Notes under the pieces: model-generated | The model's database searches: none | What the model was told of the DNA's origin: nothing | What the model saw: only the letters and a program-made list of their open reading frames with translations | Shown: positions 8,820-18,202 of the stretch, one piece after another | Layout: each line of letters opens with the position of its first letter | Numbering within the stretch: position 1 is the first letter of the stretch | Position numbers and translations under genes: made by a program | NCBI GenBank assembly: GCA_016713365.1 | Contig: JADJPG010000026.1 | Span: 39,326-103,325 of the forward strand | Origin: Verrucomicrobiota bacterium | GTDB taxonomy: Bacteria; Verrucomicrobiota; Verrucomicrobiia; Limisphaerales; JADJPG01 | Length of the DNA stretch: 64,000 nt | Direction: 5' to 3'

Positions 8820-10571
8820 TTACCTCAATGCTCGCTCGACCAGTTCCGGCAGATACTTCATCGGCACTGATCCCTGCGACAGCACGGCCTCGTGGTACCG
8901 GGCCAAGCTGAACTTGTCGCCAAGCTCACGCTGCAATTTCTCCCGCATCCGCACGTGCGCCATGCGACCAACGAAGTAGGTGCTGAGCTGCGTGGACGTC
9001 TGCTTGGCTCGAACCAGCTTCAAGGTCGCTTCCTCCTTCGACTGAAATGCGCCGTCTACCATCAGGCTGATGGCTTCCTCGTCCGTCATGTTCCCGGCGT
9101 GAAGCTTGTGGTCGAGAATCGCGTTGCACACCGCGCGGAGATAGAACTTCAGCTGGTTCAATCGCAGCTGGAGATTCCCCTCGCCGTACCCCTGATCGAG
9201 CATCATCTGCTCGGTGTAAACCGCCCAGCCCTCGATCATCACGCCCGACTGCAACACGCGCCGCAGGAACGACGGCGTGCGGCTGGAGTATTCGAGCTGC
9301 ACGTAGTGACCGGGATACGCCTCGTGAATCGTGAGGATCTGGAGCATGTGCTGGTTGTATTCCTCCAACAGGCTCTGGGTTCGTTGCGGCGTCCAGTCCT
9401 TCGCCGGCGGGCTGATGGCGTAAAAGCTCGGCGCATCCGGATCAAGCGGCGGCGCGCCATTCAAGTAGGCGAGCGAGTTGCCGCGCTGAAACTCCGGCAT
9501 CTCGATGATCGCGCAACGATCGGGATCGGGCAGACGCAGAATGTTCTTCTCGCGAATGAACTTCTTGATCTCGTCCACTTGCGCCCGCGCGTCCCGGACC
9601 AGTTCCTCCGGCTTGCCGTGTTCCTTCGACACAGCGGCGATCACCTTGGCCGTAATCTCACGCTTGCCCGCAGCATCCTCGACCGGCAACGGCGTGGTCG
9701 GGAAGTAGCGATGCCAGAGCTGGCGCGCGACTACATACATGTCGTTCCGCACACGCGTGAACTCGTTCTCCGCATCGCGCAACACCTCGTCCGCGCTCAG
9801 GCCCGCGTTCAACGTGTATTCCAGCTTCTTCGCGAACTTCCGTTTGCCCAGCCGCCAGTCGTCTGTCACTCGCGGCATCAAATCCTTCTCCAGCCACGCC
9901 CGATATTCCTTCAACACCAACACCACGCGCGCGGCCTCGGCTTTGAGCGCAGGCAACTGCGGCGATTCACCGACGAACTCAAAGATGTCGCTCTCGTAGA
10001 AGCCGATGGAGCCCTTGTTCTGCTTAATGGCCGTCTCCAACACCGCGCGCGGCGGGTTCTTCAGATTCGCCTTCGCCGCCGCGACCACCTCCGGAATGCG
10101 CTTCATGCGTGCGATGGCGTTCGCGATGTTCGTCTCTTTCGGAGCGCGCGATTGCGTGAGCAGCAGAAACACCGTGTCGCTGATGTATTCGTTGTAGGCC
10201 CGCGGGTTCGTGGCGAATGGCTGCGTCTGCTCGCGCACCCAGATGGCCGCTTCGAGTTCATGGTTGAAGATGTCGAAGTTGATCTGCTCGTCCGGTGACA
10301 GCTTCGCGCGATAAATCTCCTTGTGCAGTCGCTTCCGTGACTCCTTCAAGTGCGCCAGCGACTTCGCCAACCCCGCCGGCGACAAATCGTCCATCTGACC
10401 ATCGAATCGCCGGTCACCCAGCGCCGTCGCTTCCGTCGGGTGCAGCGCGAACCGCTCATCGAGGTAACGGCGGAAGAACGTTTCGAGCGAGGATTCGGCG
10501 GCGATGGAAGGCACTACCAGCGCGAGACATGTCGCACCGGCAAGAAGGAGAGTTTTGAACGAGTTAAGCAT
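8820..10571 (-). CDS. DUF885 family secreted metallopeptidase-like protein
   Basis: 583 aa with an N-terminal signal peptide (LLLAGATCLALVVPSIAAES). The body matches the DUF885 family, whose members carry an HExxxGH-type zincin motif; here it is TIHEAYPGHYVQLEYS (about residues 406-421). The exact substrate is unknown; homologues are thought to be carboxypeptidase- or oligopeptidase-like. Its ATG overlaps the stop of the upstream FAD dehydrogenase by 8 bases, which suggests translational coupling, and it is the last gene of the tight part of the minus-strand cluster. In that context it could release amino acids, including hydroxyproline, from peptides (inference). Confidence 0.85.
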   Translation of the reverse strand: MLNSFKTLLLAGATCLALVVPSIAAESSLETFFRRYLDERFALHPTEATALGDRRFDGQMDDLSPAGLAKSLAHLKESRKRLHKEIYRAKLSPDEQINFDIFNHELEAAIWVREQTQPFATNPRAYNEYISDTVFLLLTQSRAPKETNIANAIARMKRIPEVVAAAKANLKNPPRAVLETAIKQNKGSIGFYESDIFEFVGESPQLPALKAEAARVVLVLKEYRAWLEKDLMPRVTDDWRLGKRKFAKKLEYTLNAGLSADEVLRDAENEFTRVRNDMYVVARQLWHRYFPTTPLPVEDAAGKREITAKVIAAVSKEHGKPEELVRDARAQVDEIKKFIREKNILRLPDPDRCAIIEMPEFQRGNSLAYLNGAPPLDPDAPSFYAISPPAKDWTPQRTQSLLEEYNQHMLQILTIHEAYPGHYVQLEYSSRTPSFLRRVLQSGVMIEGWAVYTEQMMLDQGYGEGNLQLRLNQLKFYLRAVCNAILDHKLHAGNMTDEEAISLMVDGAFQSKEEATLKLVRAKQTSTQLSTYFVGRMAHVRMREKLQRELGDKFSLARYHEAVLSQGSVPMKYLPELVERALR

Positions 10572-11826
10572 AACGATCAGGATTGAGGAGCGTGAGGTCG
10601 AGAGACGGCTTTTCGCCAGAAATGATTTCGCTGACCAGCTTGCCGGTGATCGGCCCGAGGCTCAGGCCCATCATGGCGTGGCCGGTGGCGATGGTGAGAT
10701 TCGTGAACTTCGACGTGCGGCCGAGATACGGCATTCCATCCGGCGAACACGGGCGCAGCCCACGCCACGGCTTGATGTTCGCAAAGTCGTCCGGCGTGAA
10801 CTTCGGAAAATACTTCGGCACCGCCTTGATGATGCCCTGCACTCGCACGGGGTTGATGTCTTCGTTCAAACCGGCGATCTCCATCGTGCCGCCGAAGCGC
10901 AGCGTATCGCCCATCGGGGTCACCGCGACGCGAGCCTCGGTGAAGATGGAGCAGAGCTGCGGCAACTGACGTGGCTTCGTGACCGTAAGGCTGTAGCCTT
11001 TGCCCGCCTGCATCGGAAGCTTGAGGCCAAGCTCTTCACCCACGACAGGCGACCACGATCCGCCACAAAGAATGACTTCATCCGCAGTGAACTTGCCCGA
11101 TGACGTCGAAACTTCCGAGACACGCGAGCCGTGTTGAGTGAAGTCACTCACCTCGGTTCCCCAAACAAACTTCACCCCCATCGCATCGCACTGCCGCTTG
11201 AGCCCAGCCATGAATCGATTCGGCGAGAGATGACAGTCCTTCGGGAAATACACGCCGCCCGCAACATCCATCGTCACGTCCGGGTCCAGCTTCCCTAGCG
11301 CCTTCGCATCGAGCACCTCCGCTGGCACGCCGAGATCATTCGCCTGCTTCGCAAACGCGCCTTCGTGATCGAGCGACTCCTGCGTCTTGCACAGCATCAC
11401 GAGCCCCTTCTTCACGAGACCGAAATCGTTGTTCGGCAGCGCCTCCAATTCATCGAAGCACGCCCGGCTCGCGAAGCTCAGGTCGCGAATCAACGGCGCG
11501 CTGCGCTCGACGTGCTTCGCGTTGGACGCGCGCATGAACTTCCAGCCCCACGACATCAGCTCCCAGTCCGGCCGCGGCTTGATGTAGAGCGGCGACTCGG
11601 GATTGAACATCCACTTGAGCGCCGTGCTCACCGCGCCAGGCGCCGCCAGCGGCACGAAGTGACTGGGCACCACCATGCCGGCGTTGCCGAAGGAACAGCC
11701 GTCGCGCTGTTCCGGATTGCGATCAATGAGCGTGACACGATGCCCGCGCCGCGCGCAGTAGTAGGCGGTGGACAAGCCAATGACGCCGCCGCCGATGATG
11801 AGGATGGATTTGGAATCAGAACTCAT
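10564..11826 (-). CDS. DadA-like FAD dehydrogenase, probable cis-4-hydroxy-D-proline dehydrogenase
   Basis: 420 aa from ATG 11826 (MSSDSKSILIIGGGVIGLST). The Rossmann motif GGGVIG lies at about 11-16, and the body has the DAO/DadA fold with GRTSKFTNLTIATGHAMMGL near the C-terminus, where FAD binding is completed. The family oxidises D-amino acids. Because a 4-hydroxyproline epimerase and a DHDPS-like enzyme are in the same co-directional cluster, oxidation of cis-4-hydroxy-D-proline to pyrroline-4-hydroxy-2-carboxylate is the most likely reaction. A general D-amino-acid dehydrogenase is the alternative. Its start lies within the last 11 bases of the upstream gene, and its stop overlaps the DUF885 start. 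Confidence 0.85.
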   Translation of the reverse strand: MSSDSKSILIIGGGVIGLSTAYYCARRGHRVTLIDRNPEQRDGCSFGNAGMVVPSHFVPLAAPGAVSTALKWMFNPESPLYIKPRPDWELMSWGWKFMRASNAKHVERSAPLIRDLSFASRACFDELEALPNNDFGLVKKGLVMLCKTQESLDHEGAFAKQANDLGVPAEVLDAKALGKLDPDVTMDVAGGVYFPKDCHLSPNRFMAGLKRQCDAMGVKFVWGTEVSDFTQHGSRVSEVSTSSGKFTADEVILCGGSWSPVVGEELGLKLPMQAGKGYSLTVTKPRQLPQLCSIFTEARVAVTPMGDTLRFGGTMEIAGLNEDINPVRVQGIIKAVPKYFPKFTPDDFANIKPWRGLRPCSPDGMPYLGRTSKFTNLTIATGHAMMGLSLGPITGKLVSEIISGEKPSLDLTLLNPDRYA

Positions 11827-12736
11827 TTGAGGAGGAACGAATGAAGGAAAAGCGCGCCCGAATGTCGTCCGCCGAACCAATCGTCAGCCAGACGTCATAC
11901 TCGAACTTCAGCCCGGGCGTGATGGCGAAGCGTTTCAGCGGAGCGAAATAGGAACACGAACCATGCTCGCGTTTGCCGTCGCCGAAGCGATAACAGGTCA
12001 GCTCGTCCGCCACCGGCACAAAGGCGCCCACGCCGAAGTTGTTCGTGTTCACATACGCCGCCCAATGCTCGGTGAACTTCCGCGATTCGTTCGGCCAGCC
12101 AGGCTTCGAACGATGGACCGCGTCGCCCGTCCACGCGTTGGTGCCCTGATACACCAGCAACGTGTCATACTGCGGCTCCACGAACACCGCCGGCAGTTCG
12201 TGATGAATGTTCGGATGCGCATTCGTGCCGGAGTAGGTCATGCGAAACTTCACATGCGCGACCTTTCCGGTCAGGACGATCCACTGCTCGAAAATGACAT
12301 CCGGCATGTCTGCGCCCGTGGCCCAATGCTTGGCCATCGTCTTCGCGTAGAGCGATGACTTCTCCGCCTTGAGCTCCAGCACTTGCGCTGGCTCGTGACG
12401 CCATCCACCGCCCTGCACCGGATTCCACCGCCACGGCTGCTTGTTCCAAAGCGAACCATCCGTCGCTCCGTAATACGACTGCTGAACCAAGCGCCCACGG
12501 TCCCAGTGATTAATCACGTTCTCACCCGTGGCACTGAGCGCGAGATACGCGATGCCGGCGCCGGAAGACTTCTTCACGCCGAGCCTCAGCTCACCATTGT
12601 CGATGAAGACGAAGTCGTTGGTCGAACGCTCGGCGGGAGCAGAGGACAAAGGGAAAACACCAAGCGCCAAGATCCAAAAACCAAAGAAGCTCCAAGCCCC
12701 ACGTTCCAAAGCACACTTTGAGCGTCGCATGCACAT
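11816..12736 (-). CDS. Secreted protein of unknown family in sulfatase/hydroxyproline cluster
   Basis: About 306 aa from ATG 12736 (or 12730). The signal peptide hydrophobic core (FFGFWILALGVF) is encoded inside a repeat element. The mature part begins near NDFVFIDNGELRLGVKKSSG and looks all-beta, with NHWDRGRLVQQSYYG, FEQWIVLTGKVAHVKFRMTY and YDVWLTIGSADDIRARF. I do not recognise a named family; it has the look of a galactose-mutarotase-like beta sandwich, as found beside polysaccharide-active enzymes. The open frame continues upstream to 13081, but that part lies over the sulfatase 3' end and is not homologous to anything recognisable. It overlaps the FAD dehydrogenase start by 11 bases. 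Confidence 0.65.
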   Translation of the reverse strand: MCMRRSKCALERGAWSFFGFWILALGVFPLSSAPAERSTNDFVFIDNGELRLGVKKSSGAGIAYLALSATGENVINHWDRGRLVQQSYYGATDGSLWNKQPWRWNPVQGGGWRHEPAQVLELKAEKSSLYAKTMAKHWATGADMPDVIFEQWIVLTGKVAHVKFRMTYSGTNAHPNIHHELPAVFVEPQYDTLLVYQGTNAWTGDAVHRSKPGWPNESRKFTEHWAAYVNTNNFGVGAFVPVADELTCYRFGDGKREHGSCSYFAPLKRFAITPGLKFEYDVWLTIGSADDIRARFSFIRSSSNEF

Positions 12737-12778
12737 GGTGTTTATGTGGATCTTGGATCTTGCTGTTTGGTGTTTCAT
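12651..12778. repeat. Intergenic repeat A (CCAAGATCCAA / TTGGATCTTGG family)
   Basis: Left arm 12651-12697 carries CACCAAGCGCCAAGATCCAA; right arm 12737-12778 carries GGATCTTGGATCTTG and TTTGGTGTTTC. Together they form an imperfect inverted repeat built of short direct repeats. The left arm codes the signal-peptide core of the gene at 11816-12736. Confidence 0.75.
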
Positions 12779-12800
12779 TTCGCCTTCGGCACCACCGCGT

Positions 12801-14294
12801 TCATCTTCTTTCGCCATTCCACCCGCGCGCACGGCCGACGTCATCCGTCTGCGCGAGATTCTCCTTCGACGGAACGTAATCCACGTAGAGCGAGCGATAC
12901 GCCGCTTCATCGAAGTTCGGATTCGCCACGTTCGTCTGCGCCCCGATCTCCGTTCGCCAACGCGCCAGCGCCTTGGCCATGCGCGCAGCACGACGCGGCT
13001 CAGCGAGCGCAAGGTTGTTCGTTTCACCGATGTCCCGCGAGAGATTGAAAAGCTCCAGACGTCCGTCCTCGTAATGCTCAATCAGCTTCCACTCTCCATC
13101 GCGCATCGCGCCAGCCGGCTGGCCACCCTGGTTGTTGTAGTGCGGAAAGTGCCAGAAAAGATTCCGCGAACCCTTCGCGGTCTTTCCCAACAACAGCCCC
13201 CGGAAGCTCCCGCCATCAATGCCTGCCGCACGCGCCAAGCCTGCGCAGTCGAGCAAGGTCGGCAACCAGTCCGTATTGATCACCGGCACATCGACGACCC
13301 GCCCGGCCGGAACCTTCCCCGGCCAGCGGACGATCAGCGGAATACGCAGCCCGCCTTCATACAAGTAGCCCTTGCCCGCGCGATACGGCGCATTGTGCGT
13401 GATGGTGTTATGCGGCCCCTCCGGCATGTGAACGCCACCGTTGTCCGACGTGAAAATCACGATCGTGTTCGTCGCGATCCCGAGCGAATCGATCGTCGCC
13501 AGCAATCGGCCCACCGCATCGTCCATCGCCTCAATCACCGCCGCGTAGGTCGGGTTGAACGCCCGCGCGTTGCGCTCGACGACGTCCGCGCGCGCCGAAT
13601 ACGGCAAGTGCGGCGTGTCGTGCGCGAGATAGAGGAAGAACGGTCGTGCGCGATTCGTCTCTATGAACTCTTCCGCCCAGCGCGTGAGCTCGTATTCGCC
13701 CTTGCCGCCCTCAGTCGCCGACGGTTTCGTCACCGCTTTGCCGGGGCGATACACGTCGAAGCCCTGGTCCGTCGGCAGAAACCCTTTCCCGCCGAGATGC
13801 CACTTGCCAATGCACGCCGTCGCGTAGCCCGCCGCTTTGAAATGCTCCGCGAGCGTCTTCTCCTCTACCGGAATTTGCTGGCGCTTCACCGGATGAAGCA
13901 ACTTCTGGGACACGCAATCCGGTCGGCCCGGCAGATACGTCGTGAGGTGCAACCGCGCCGGCGCTTTGCCCGTCATGATCGCCGCGCGCGAAGGCGAGCA
14001 AATCGGCTGCGCGCAATACGCCGAGGTGAACCGCGTTCCTTGCGCGGCAAGCCGGTCGAGGTTCGGCGTGCGGTGTTCCGTCCGACCGTAACAAGCCAGA
14101 TCGTTGATACCCAGATCGTCGGTGAGGATGAAGACGATGCTGGGGCGCGACGCGGCAGCAGAAGCCGTTAAAACAGCCGAAGCAAAAACACCAAGCACCA
14201 AGATCCAAAATCCAAACTTCAATACGATGGTCGGACGTCCGTTCGTCTTGGTGTTTGGACCTTGGATCTTGGATCTTGGATTCTGGCGTTTCAT
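12801..14294 (-). CDS. Secreted sulfatase (fourth in cluster)
   Basis: 497 aa. The N-terminus has the metal-binding start SIVFILTDDLG. The formylglycine motif is ICSPSRAAIMTGK (about 98-110, C-x-P-S-R), so the Cys should be converted to formylglycine. Further conserved parts are IGKWHLGG, HDTPHLPY and FTSDNGG, and the length is typical for the family. The signal peptide (LKFGFWILVLGVFASAV) and the basic N-region MKRQNPRSKIQ are encoded by repeat B. The ATG (14294) overlaps the TGA of the upstream sulfatase (ATGA). The substrate is not predictable from sequence; an exo-acting sulfatase on a sulfated glycan is likely. Confidence 0.92.
   Translation of the reverse strand: MKRQNPRSKIQGPNTKTNGRPTIVLKFGFWILVLGVFASAVLTASAAASRPSIVFILTDDLGINDLACYGRTEHRTPNLDRLAAQGTRFTSAYCAQPICSPSRAAIMTGKAPARLHLTTYLPGRPDCVSQKLLHPVKRQQIPVEEKTLAEHFKAAGYATACIGKWHLGGKGFLPTDQGFDVYRPGKAVTKPSATEGGKGEYELTRWAEEFIETNRARPFFLYLAHDTPHLPYSARADVVERNARAFNPTYAAVIEAMDDAVGRLLATIDSLGIATNTIVIFTSDNGGVHMPEGPHNTITHNAPYRAGKGYLYEGGLRIPLIVRWPGKVPAGRVVDVPVINTDWLPTLLDCAGLARAAGIDGGSFRGLLLGKTAKGSRNLFWHFPHYNNQGGQPAGAMRDGEWKLIEHYEDGRLELFNLSRDIGETNNLALAEPRRAARMAKALARWRTEIGAQTNVANPNFDEAAYRSLYVDYVPSKENLAQTDDVGRARGWNGERR
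14183..14294. repeat. Intergenic repeat B, read as signal peptide
   Basis: Left arm 14183-14220 (AACACCAAGCACCAAGATCC) and right arm 14245-14294 (CTTGGATCTTGGATCTTGG) are imperfect inverted copies of the family in repeat A. The whole element lies within the first codons of the sulfatase gene: the right arm codes the basic N-region and the left arm codes the hydrophobic FGFWILVLGVF. Confidence 0.8.
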
Positions 14295-15803
14295 TTCGTG
14301 CCCACCGCTTGTTTCTCCAACCGCCGCCCCGTCTCCATCTGCTCCAGCAGTTCCGGCGTCGGGCCCCCGCCAAATTGCTTCCAGTAAAGTTCCTTGAACG
14401 GATTCATGCGCGGCCCCTTCGCCGACTCGTTCACGAGCATCGGCTGAACGTCAATCCACCAGGCGTCATAGCTGCGCGCAAGCAGTCCGACCGCTTCCGG
14501 ATTCGCCGCCGCCACGTCGGTTTTCTCGCCCGGGTCCGTTTGCACGTCAAAAAGCTGCCACTTCGGCTCACGCCCGCCATCCGGCGACACCAAATGCCAG
14601 CGCGTGTTCCGAACGCTGCACCCCTTGAACTTCCAATTCTCCCGCGTCTCCGTCTTGCCGTCCTTCGGCCAACGTCCAACGTGCGTGATTAAGACGCGAT
14701 CCGACATCGGCGTCGAAGGACTCTCCAGCAGCGGCACCACGCTTCGTCCCTCCACCTGCCGCTGAACTTTTCGCGAGAGCTTCACGCCAGCGAGCTCCGC
14801 CAGCGTCGGGAAGAAGTCGATGTGCGCGCTGAGCGCCGTCGCGTCACCCGGCACGATGCGACCCGGCCAGCGCCAGAACGACGCCGCTCGCGTCCCACCG
14901 ATCCACGGAGTGCCCTTCCGTCCACGCATCCCGGCGTTGAAGTTGGCCAGCAAACCGCCGTCCGCACCGTTGTCGTTCATGAAGATGACCAGCGTGTTTT
15001 TGTCGATGCCCCATTCGGCGAGCTTTGCGAGCAAGCGGCCCACGTTGTCATCGATGTTCGCCACCATGCCGAGGAACTTTGCCGCGTTGGTGTTCGCAAA
15101 CTTGCCCGCGTATCGCGCCTCGTCCTCCGGCCGCACCTGCAACGGCGCGTGCGGCGCGTTCAGGGCGATCCAGGCCAGGAACGGCTGCCGGCCTTTGTTC
15201 GACTCGATCCACTTCGTCGCCTGCGCGAAGAACACGTCCGTGCAATAGCCCTCCGTGCGCACGAAGCGACCGTTGTGCAGAATGGTCGGGTTGAAATACG
15301 AGTTGCCTGGTGCGTCGCCGCACGAGCCCGGATACGTCTGCCCGATGCCGCCCGCGCCGTGGATGAACATGTCGTCGAAACCGCGCCGGCTCGGCCAATA
15401 CTTCGGTTCATCGCCGAGATGCCACTTGCCGAAGATGCCCGTGCGATAGCCCGCCTTTTGCAACTCCTCCGCCAGCGTCGTGGCCTTCGGCGTCAATCGC
15501 TCGCGCTCGTAAATGGTATGCGTGACGCCGTTCTTGAATTCATGCCGCCCCGTGAGCAACGCGCTCCGCGTCGGCGCGCACGTGGGACTCACATGAAAGT
15601 CGGTGAACCTCACACCTTCGCGATGCAGCCGATCAAGGTTCGGCGTCTTCAGAACCGGATGCCCATGCGCCGAGATGTCGCCGTAGCCCTGATCGTCGGT
15701 GAGGATGAAGATGATGTTCGGTCGAGAACCGGCGAGCGGGCGTAGCCGCTGAAGCTCCAAGCACCAAGATCCAAAGACCAGGGATAAACCAAAGACCAAA
15801 CAT
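14291..15803 (-). CDS. Secreted sulfatase (third in cluster)
   Basis: About 500 aa. The catalytic domain begins SRPNIIFILTDDQGYGD. The formylglycine motif is PTCAPTRSALLTGR (C-x-P-T-R), with FGKWHLGD, NAPHAP and FMNDNGADGG. Two starts are possible. TTG at 15799 is in frame but gives a weak signal peptide. ATG at 15803 gives a good one (FGLWFIPGLWILVLGASAA) but needs removal of one base near 15727, which makes the total length a multiple of three; I prefer that. The signal region lies in repeat C. The stop overlaps the next sulfatase's start (ATGA), so the pair is translationally coupled. Confidence 0.9.
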
Positions 15804-15896
15804 CAAACTCCAAAACAAGCTCCGCCGCTCGACACTCCTTGGAGCTTGAGGCTTGGAGCTTCTCTGGTTTTTGGTTCTTGGATCTTGGTGTTTCAA
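15751..15896. repeat. Intergenic repeat C (CCAAGATCCAA / TTGGATCTTGG family)
   Basis: Left part 15751-15821 (CTCCAAGCACCAAGATCCAA, then AACCAAAGACCAAA) and right part 15836-15896 (CTTGGAGCTTGAGGCTTGGA, then TTCTTGGATCTTGG) form an imperfect inverted repeat. It is the longest of the three copies and separates the epimerase stop from the sulfatase signal peptide. Confidence 0.8.
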
Positions 15897-16826
15897 AACC
15901 GTATTCCCCAACAAAACGGATCCTTCTCCTCCAGCAGCAACGTCGCTTCCGAATTCACAAACGCCGTGCCCGTGATGACCGGCACCACCCTCGCCCTTCT
16001 CGCGATTCGACCACTTGAAGCGCCCGGTGGAGCTGCTGCCGATGAGGCTCTCCTGCACCCACGCGTGACCCTCGGCGAGTTTTCCGTCCGCCGCCAGACA
16101 CGCCAGCTTCGCGCTCGTGCCGGTGCCACACGGCGAACGGTCGTAAGCCTTGCCGGGGCACAACACGAAGTTCCGCGAATGCCCGCCCTTCGACTGCGGC
16201 GGTCCGAACAGCTCCACGTGATCAATCTCGGGAAAGCCCTGCGCGTTCACCGCCTGCCGGATGCGCCAGCTCAAGTCCGTGAGCCGCTCGACGTTCTTCA
16301 GCGTCAGCTCCTCGCCATGTTCTTCGACGAGGAAGAACCAATTCCCGCCCCACGCCACATCGCCGCGAATCTTGCCCGCGCCCGGCACCTCCACCGCGGC
16401 GCCCTTCACCTTGCGATAGCTCGGCACGTTGCTCACAGACACCGAGCCGTCGTCGTGGAGCGTCGCCGTTACCACGCCCACGCACGTCTCGATGCGATGC
16501 TCGCCGGGACGGATGCGTCCCATGTGCGCGAGCGTGACGATGAGGCCAATCGTACCATGACCGCACATCTGGAGCGGCCCGACGTTGTTGAAGAAGATGA
16601 TGCCCGTGACGCACGACTTGTCGGTCGGCTCAACAAGCATCGCGCCCACGAGCACGTCTGATCCACGCGGCTCGTTCACCACCGCCGAGCGAAACCGGTC
16701 GTGCTGCTCGCGAAAGATCTTCAACTGCTCAGCCACCGTGCCGCGACCAAGGTCCAGCCCACCGCTGACGACAACCCGCGTCGGCTCACCGCCGGTGTGG
16801 GAATCAATGATTTGGATGCGTTTCAT
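15893..16826 (-). CDS. 4-hydroxyproline 2-epimerase (proline racemase family), one-base disruption
   Basis: About 310 aa. Both catalytic cysteines of the proline racemase fold are present: MCGHGTIG (about 88-95) and DRSPCGTGTSA (about 228-238). The start HTGGEPTRVVVSGG is typical of 4-hydroxyproline epimerases, which convert trans-4-hydroxy-L-proline to cis-4-hydroxy-D-proline. The conserved C-terminus (VVPVITGTAFVNSEATLLLE, then FCWGI) lies in another frame. Removing one G at about 15988-15990 joins it to KWSNREKGE and makes the length divisible by three. Without that correction the frame runs on into repeat C and the sulfatase gene. It lies 10 bases after the metallopeptidase-cyclophilin gene, in the cluster with the FAD dehydrogenase and DHDPS-like genes. 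Confidence 0.9.
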
Positions 16827-16836
16827 TCTTTGAGAA

Positions 16837-18202
16837 TTAATTCAACCTCACCGCGCGCTGGATGCGAATCGGCGGCGTCAGGTTCTGCCCTTGTGCCGGA
16901 GAACTCTGGATCCGCCGCACGACATCCATCCCCTTCGTCACCTTGCCGAAGGCTGCGAAGCCCTGGCCGTCTGGATTTCGTTTCCCGCCGAAGTCCAGCT
17001 CCGGCTGGTCGCCAACGCAGATGAAAATGTTGTTCTGCGCGGTATCGGGACCGAGACGCGCCATCGAAATCGTCCCATCGAGATGCTTCAGGCCCGTGTC
17101 GCGCGTGCGTTCTAGGCGAATCGGCGCCGCAAACTCATTCGACTTCGCCGGGTTCGCGGCGGCTTGAATCACCTGAATCTTCACCGAGTTCGTCCGCTGA
17201 TTCGCCAGCTGTCACCGTGCGATGAAATCCGCCGTCACTGAAAAGCCCTTCGTGAACGTAGTACAGAAAATTCGTGACGGTGATCGGCGCCGTGTTGCGA
17301 TCCAACTCCACCTCGATGTCGCCGATGGCCGTCTGAATAAGCACGCGCGGCTTCTCCGGCACCGATTCATTGCGCCAGCGGAAGCGCGGTGATTTCGTGA
17401 AGTCGTAGCCATCCAGATGCGCGCGGTCCGCGGCGACGCGTTCCATCGGCTTCACGTAACGCCACGGAATCTCGCCGAACACCTCGTTGCACAGCGCGGA
17501 CAGCCCCTTGTCATATTCCTTCATCTCCGCGCGCGTGTTCACGTGGTTGTGCAACGAATCGTTCTCGCGATTGTTGTCGAACCAGTTCTGCACGCCCTCG
17601 GCCCAATACTCGTAGGGATTCGTGAAAGCGTAGGTTCCCTTCCATAAGCCGGCGTTCGTCGCGCTGTGATGCGACTCGCGCAGGCGCCGGTCAAACGTCG
17701 GGTCCACCTTGCTCATGCCCATTTCGTGAATCGCGTGCGCGAACTCGTGGATGCAGATGTTCTCCGTCGAATACGGATCGTTTGGCAGGTAGAGCAGATT
17801 CTCCTCGCCGCAACTCACCGCCGGCGCACTCTTCGTCGCGCCCAGACCGCGCGCGCGGCGATCCCAAAACACGCGCGACTGCAGCTTGCTGTGTTCTGGA
17901 ATGTCCGTGGTGTATTCCGTGTACGCCATCACCGCGAGACGCGTCTTGTTCTCCGCCATCGCGCGGAGGATGTCCGGACGTTTGCCGAGCATCTTGTCCA
18001 CAATCCACGCCGCCTCGCGCAGCGCGAAGTCCGTGACGTTCGTCGAACCAACCACTGGCATTCCGCCGACATCGACATACTTTTGGTAAAACTGCGAGAG
18101 GTCGAAGTCCTTGCGGACAGCCTCAGGGACCGGGGAGACATCCGCTGCACCAAGTCGCATCACGGCAATCGTCAACACACACCACAACATCAGTTTCATC
18201 AT
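16837..18202 (-). CDS. Secreted zinc metallopeptidase fused to a cyclophilin domain, one-base disruption
   Basis: About 454 aa. After a signal peptide (MMKLMLWCVLTIAVMRLGAA) comes a gluzincin-like domain with ICIHEFAHAIHEMG (HExxH, about 184-197) and NPYEYWAEGVQNWF, where the glutamate is the likely third zinc ligand. The family resembles the anthrax-lethal-factor-like putative peptidases. From about 320 a cyclophilin-type peptidyl-prolyl isomerase follows (VLIQTAIGDIEVELDRNTAP, GGFHRTV, then MARLGPDTAQNNIFICVGD and FAAFGKVTKGMDVV). The frame breaks inside the cyclophilin; dropping base 17212 joins the parts (length then 455 codons). ATG 18202 overlaps the TGA of the peptide transporter. A protease with a proline isomerase fits a proline-rich substrate (inference). 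Confidence 0.82.

Noticed and set aside
8892..10298. A 468-codon plus-strand frame opposite the DUF885 gene
   Set aside because: No recognisable motif and typical antisense composition; the minus-strand gene has HEAYPGH.
15633..16826. A 397-codon form of the hydroxyproline epimerase with a long C-terminal extension
   Set aside because: The extension is repeat C and sulfatase sequence read out of frame; the conserved racemase C-terminus lies in another frame ending at 15893.
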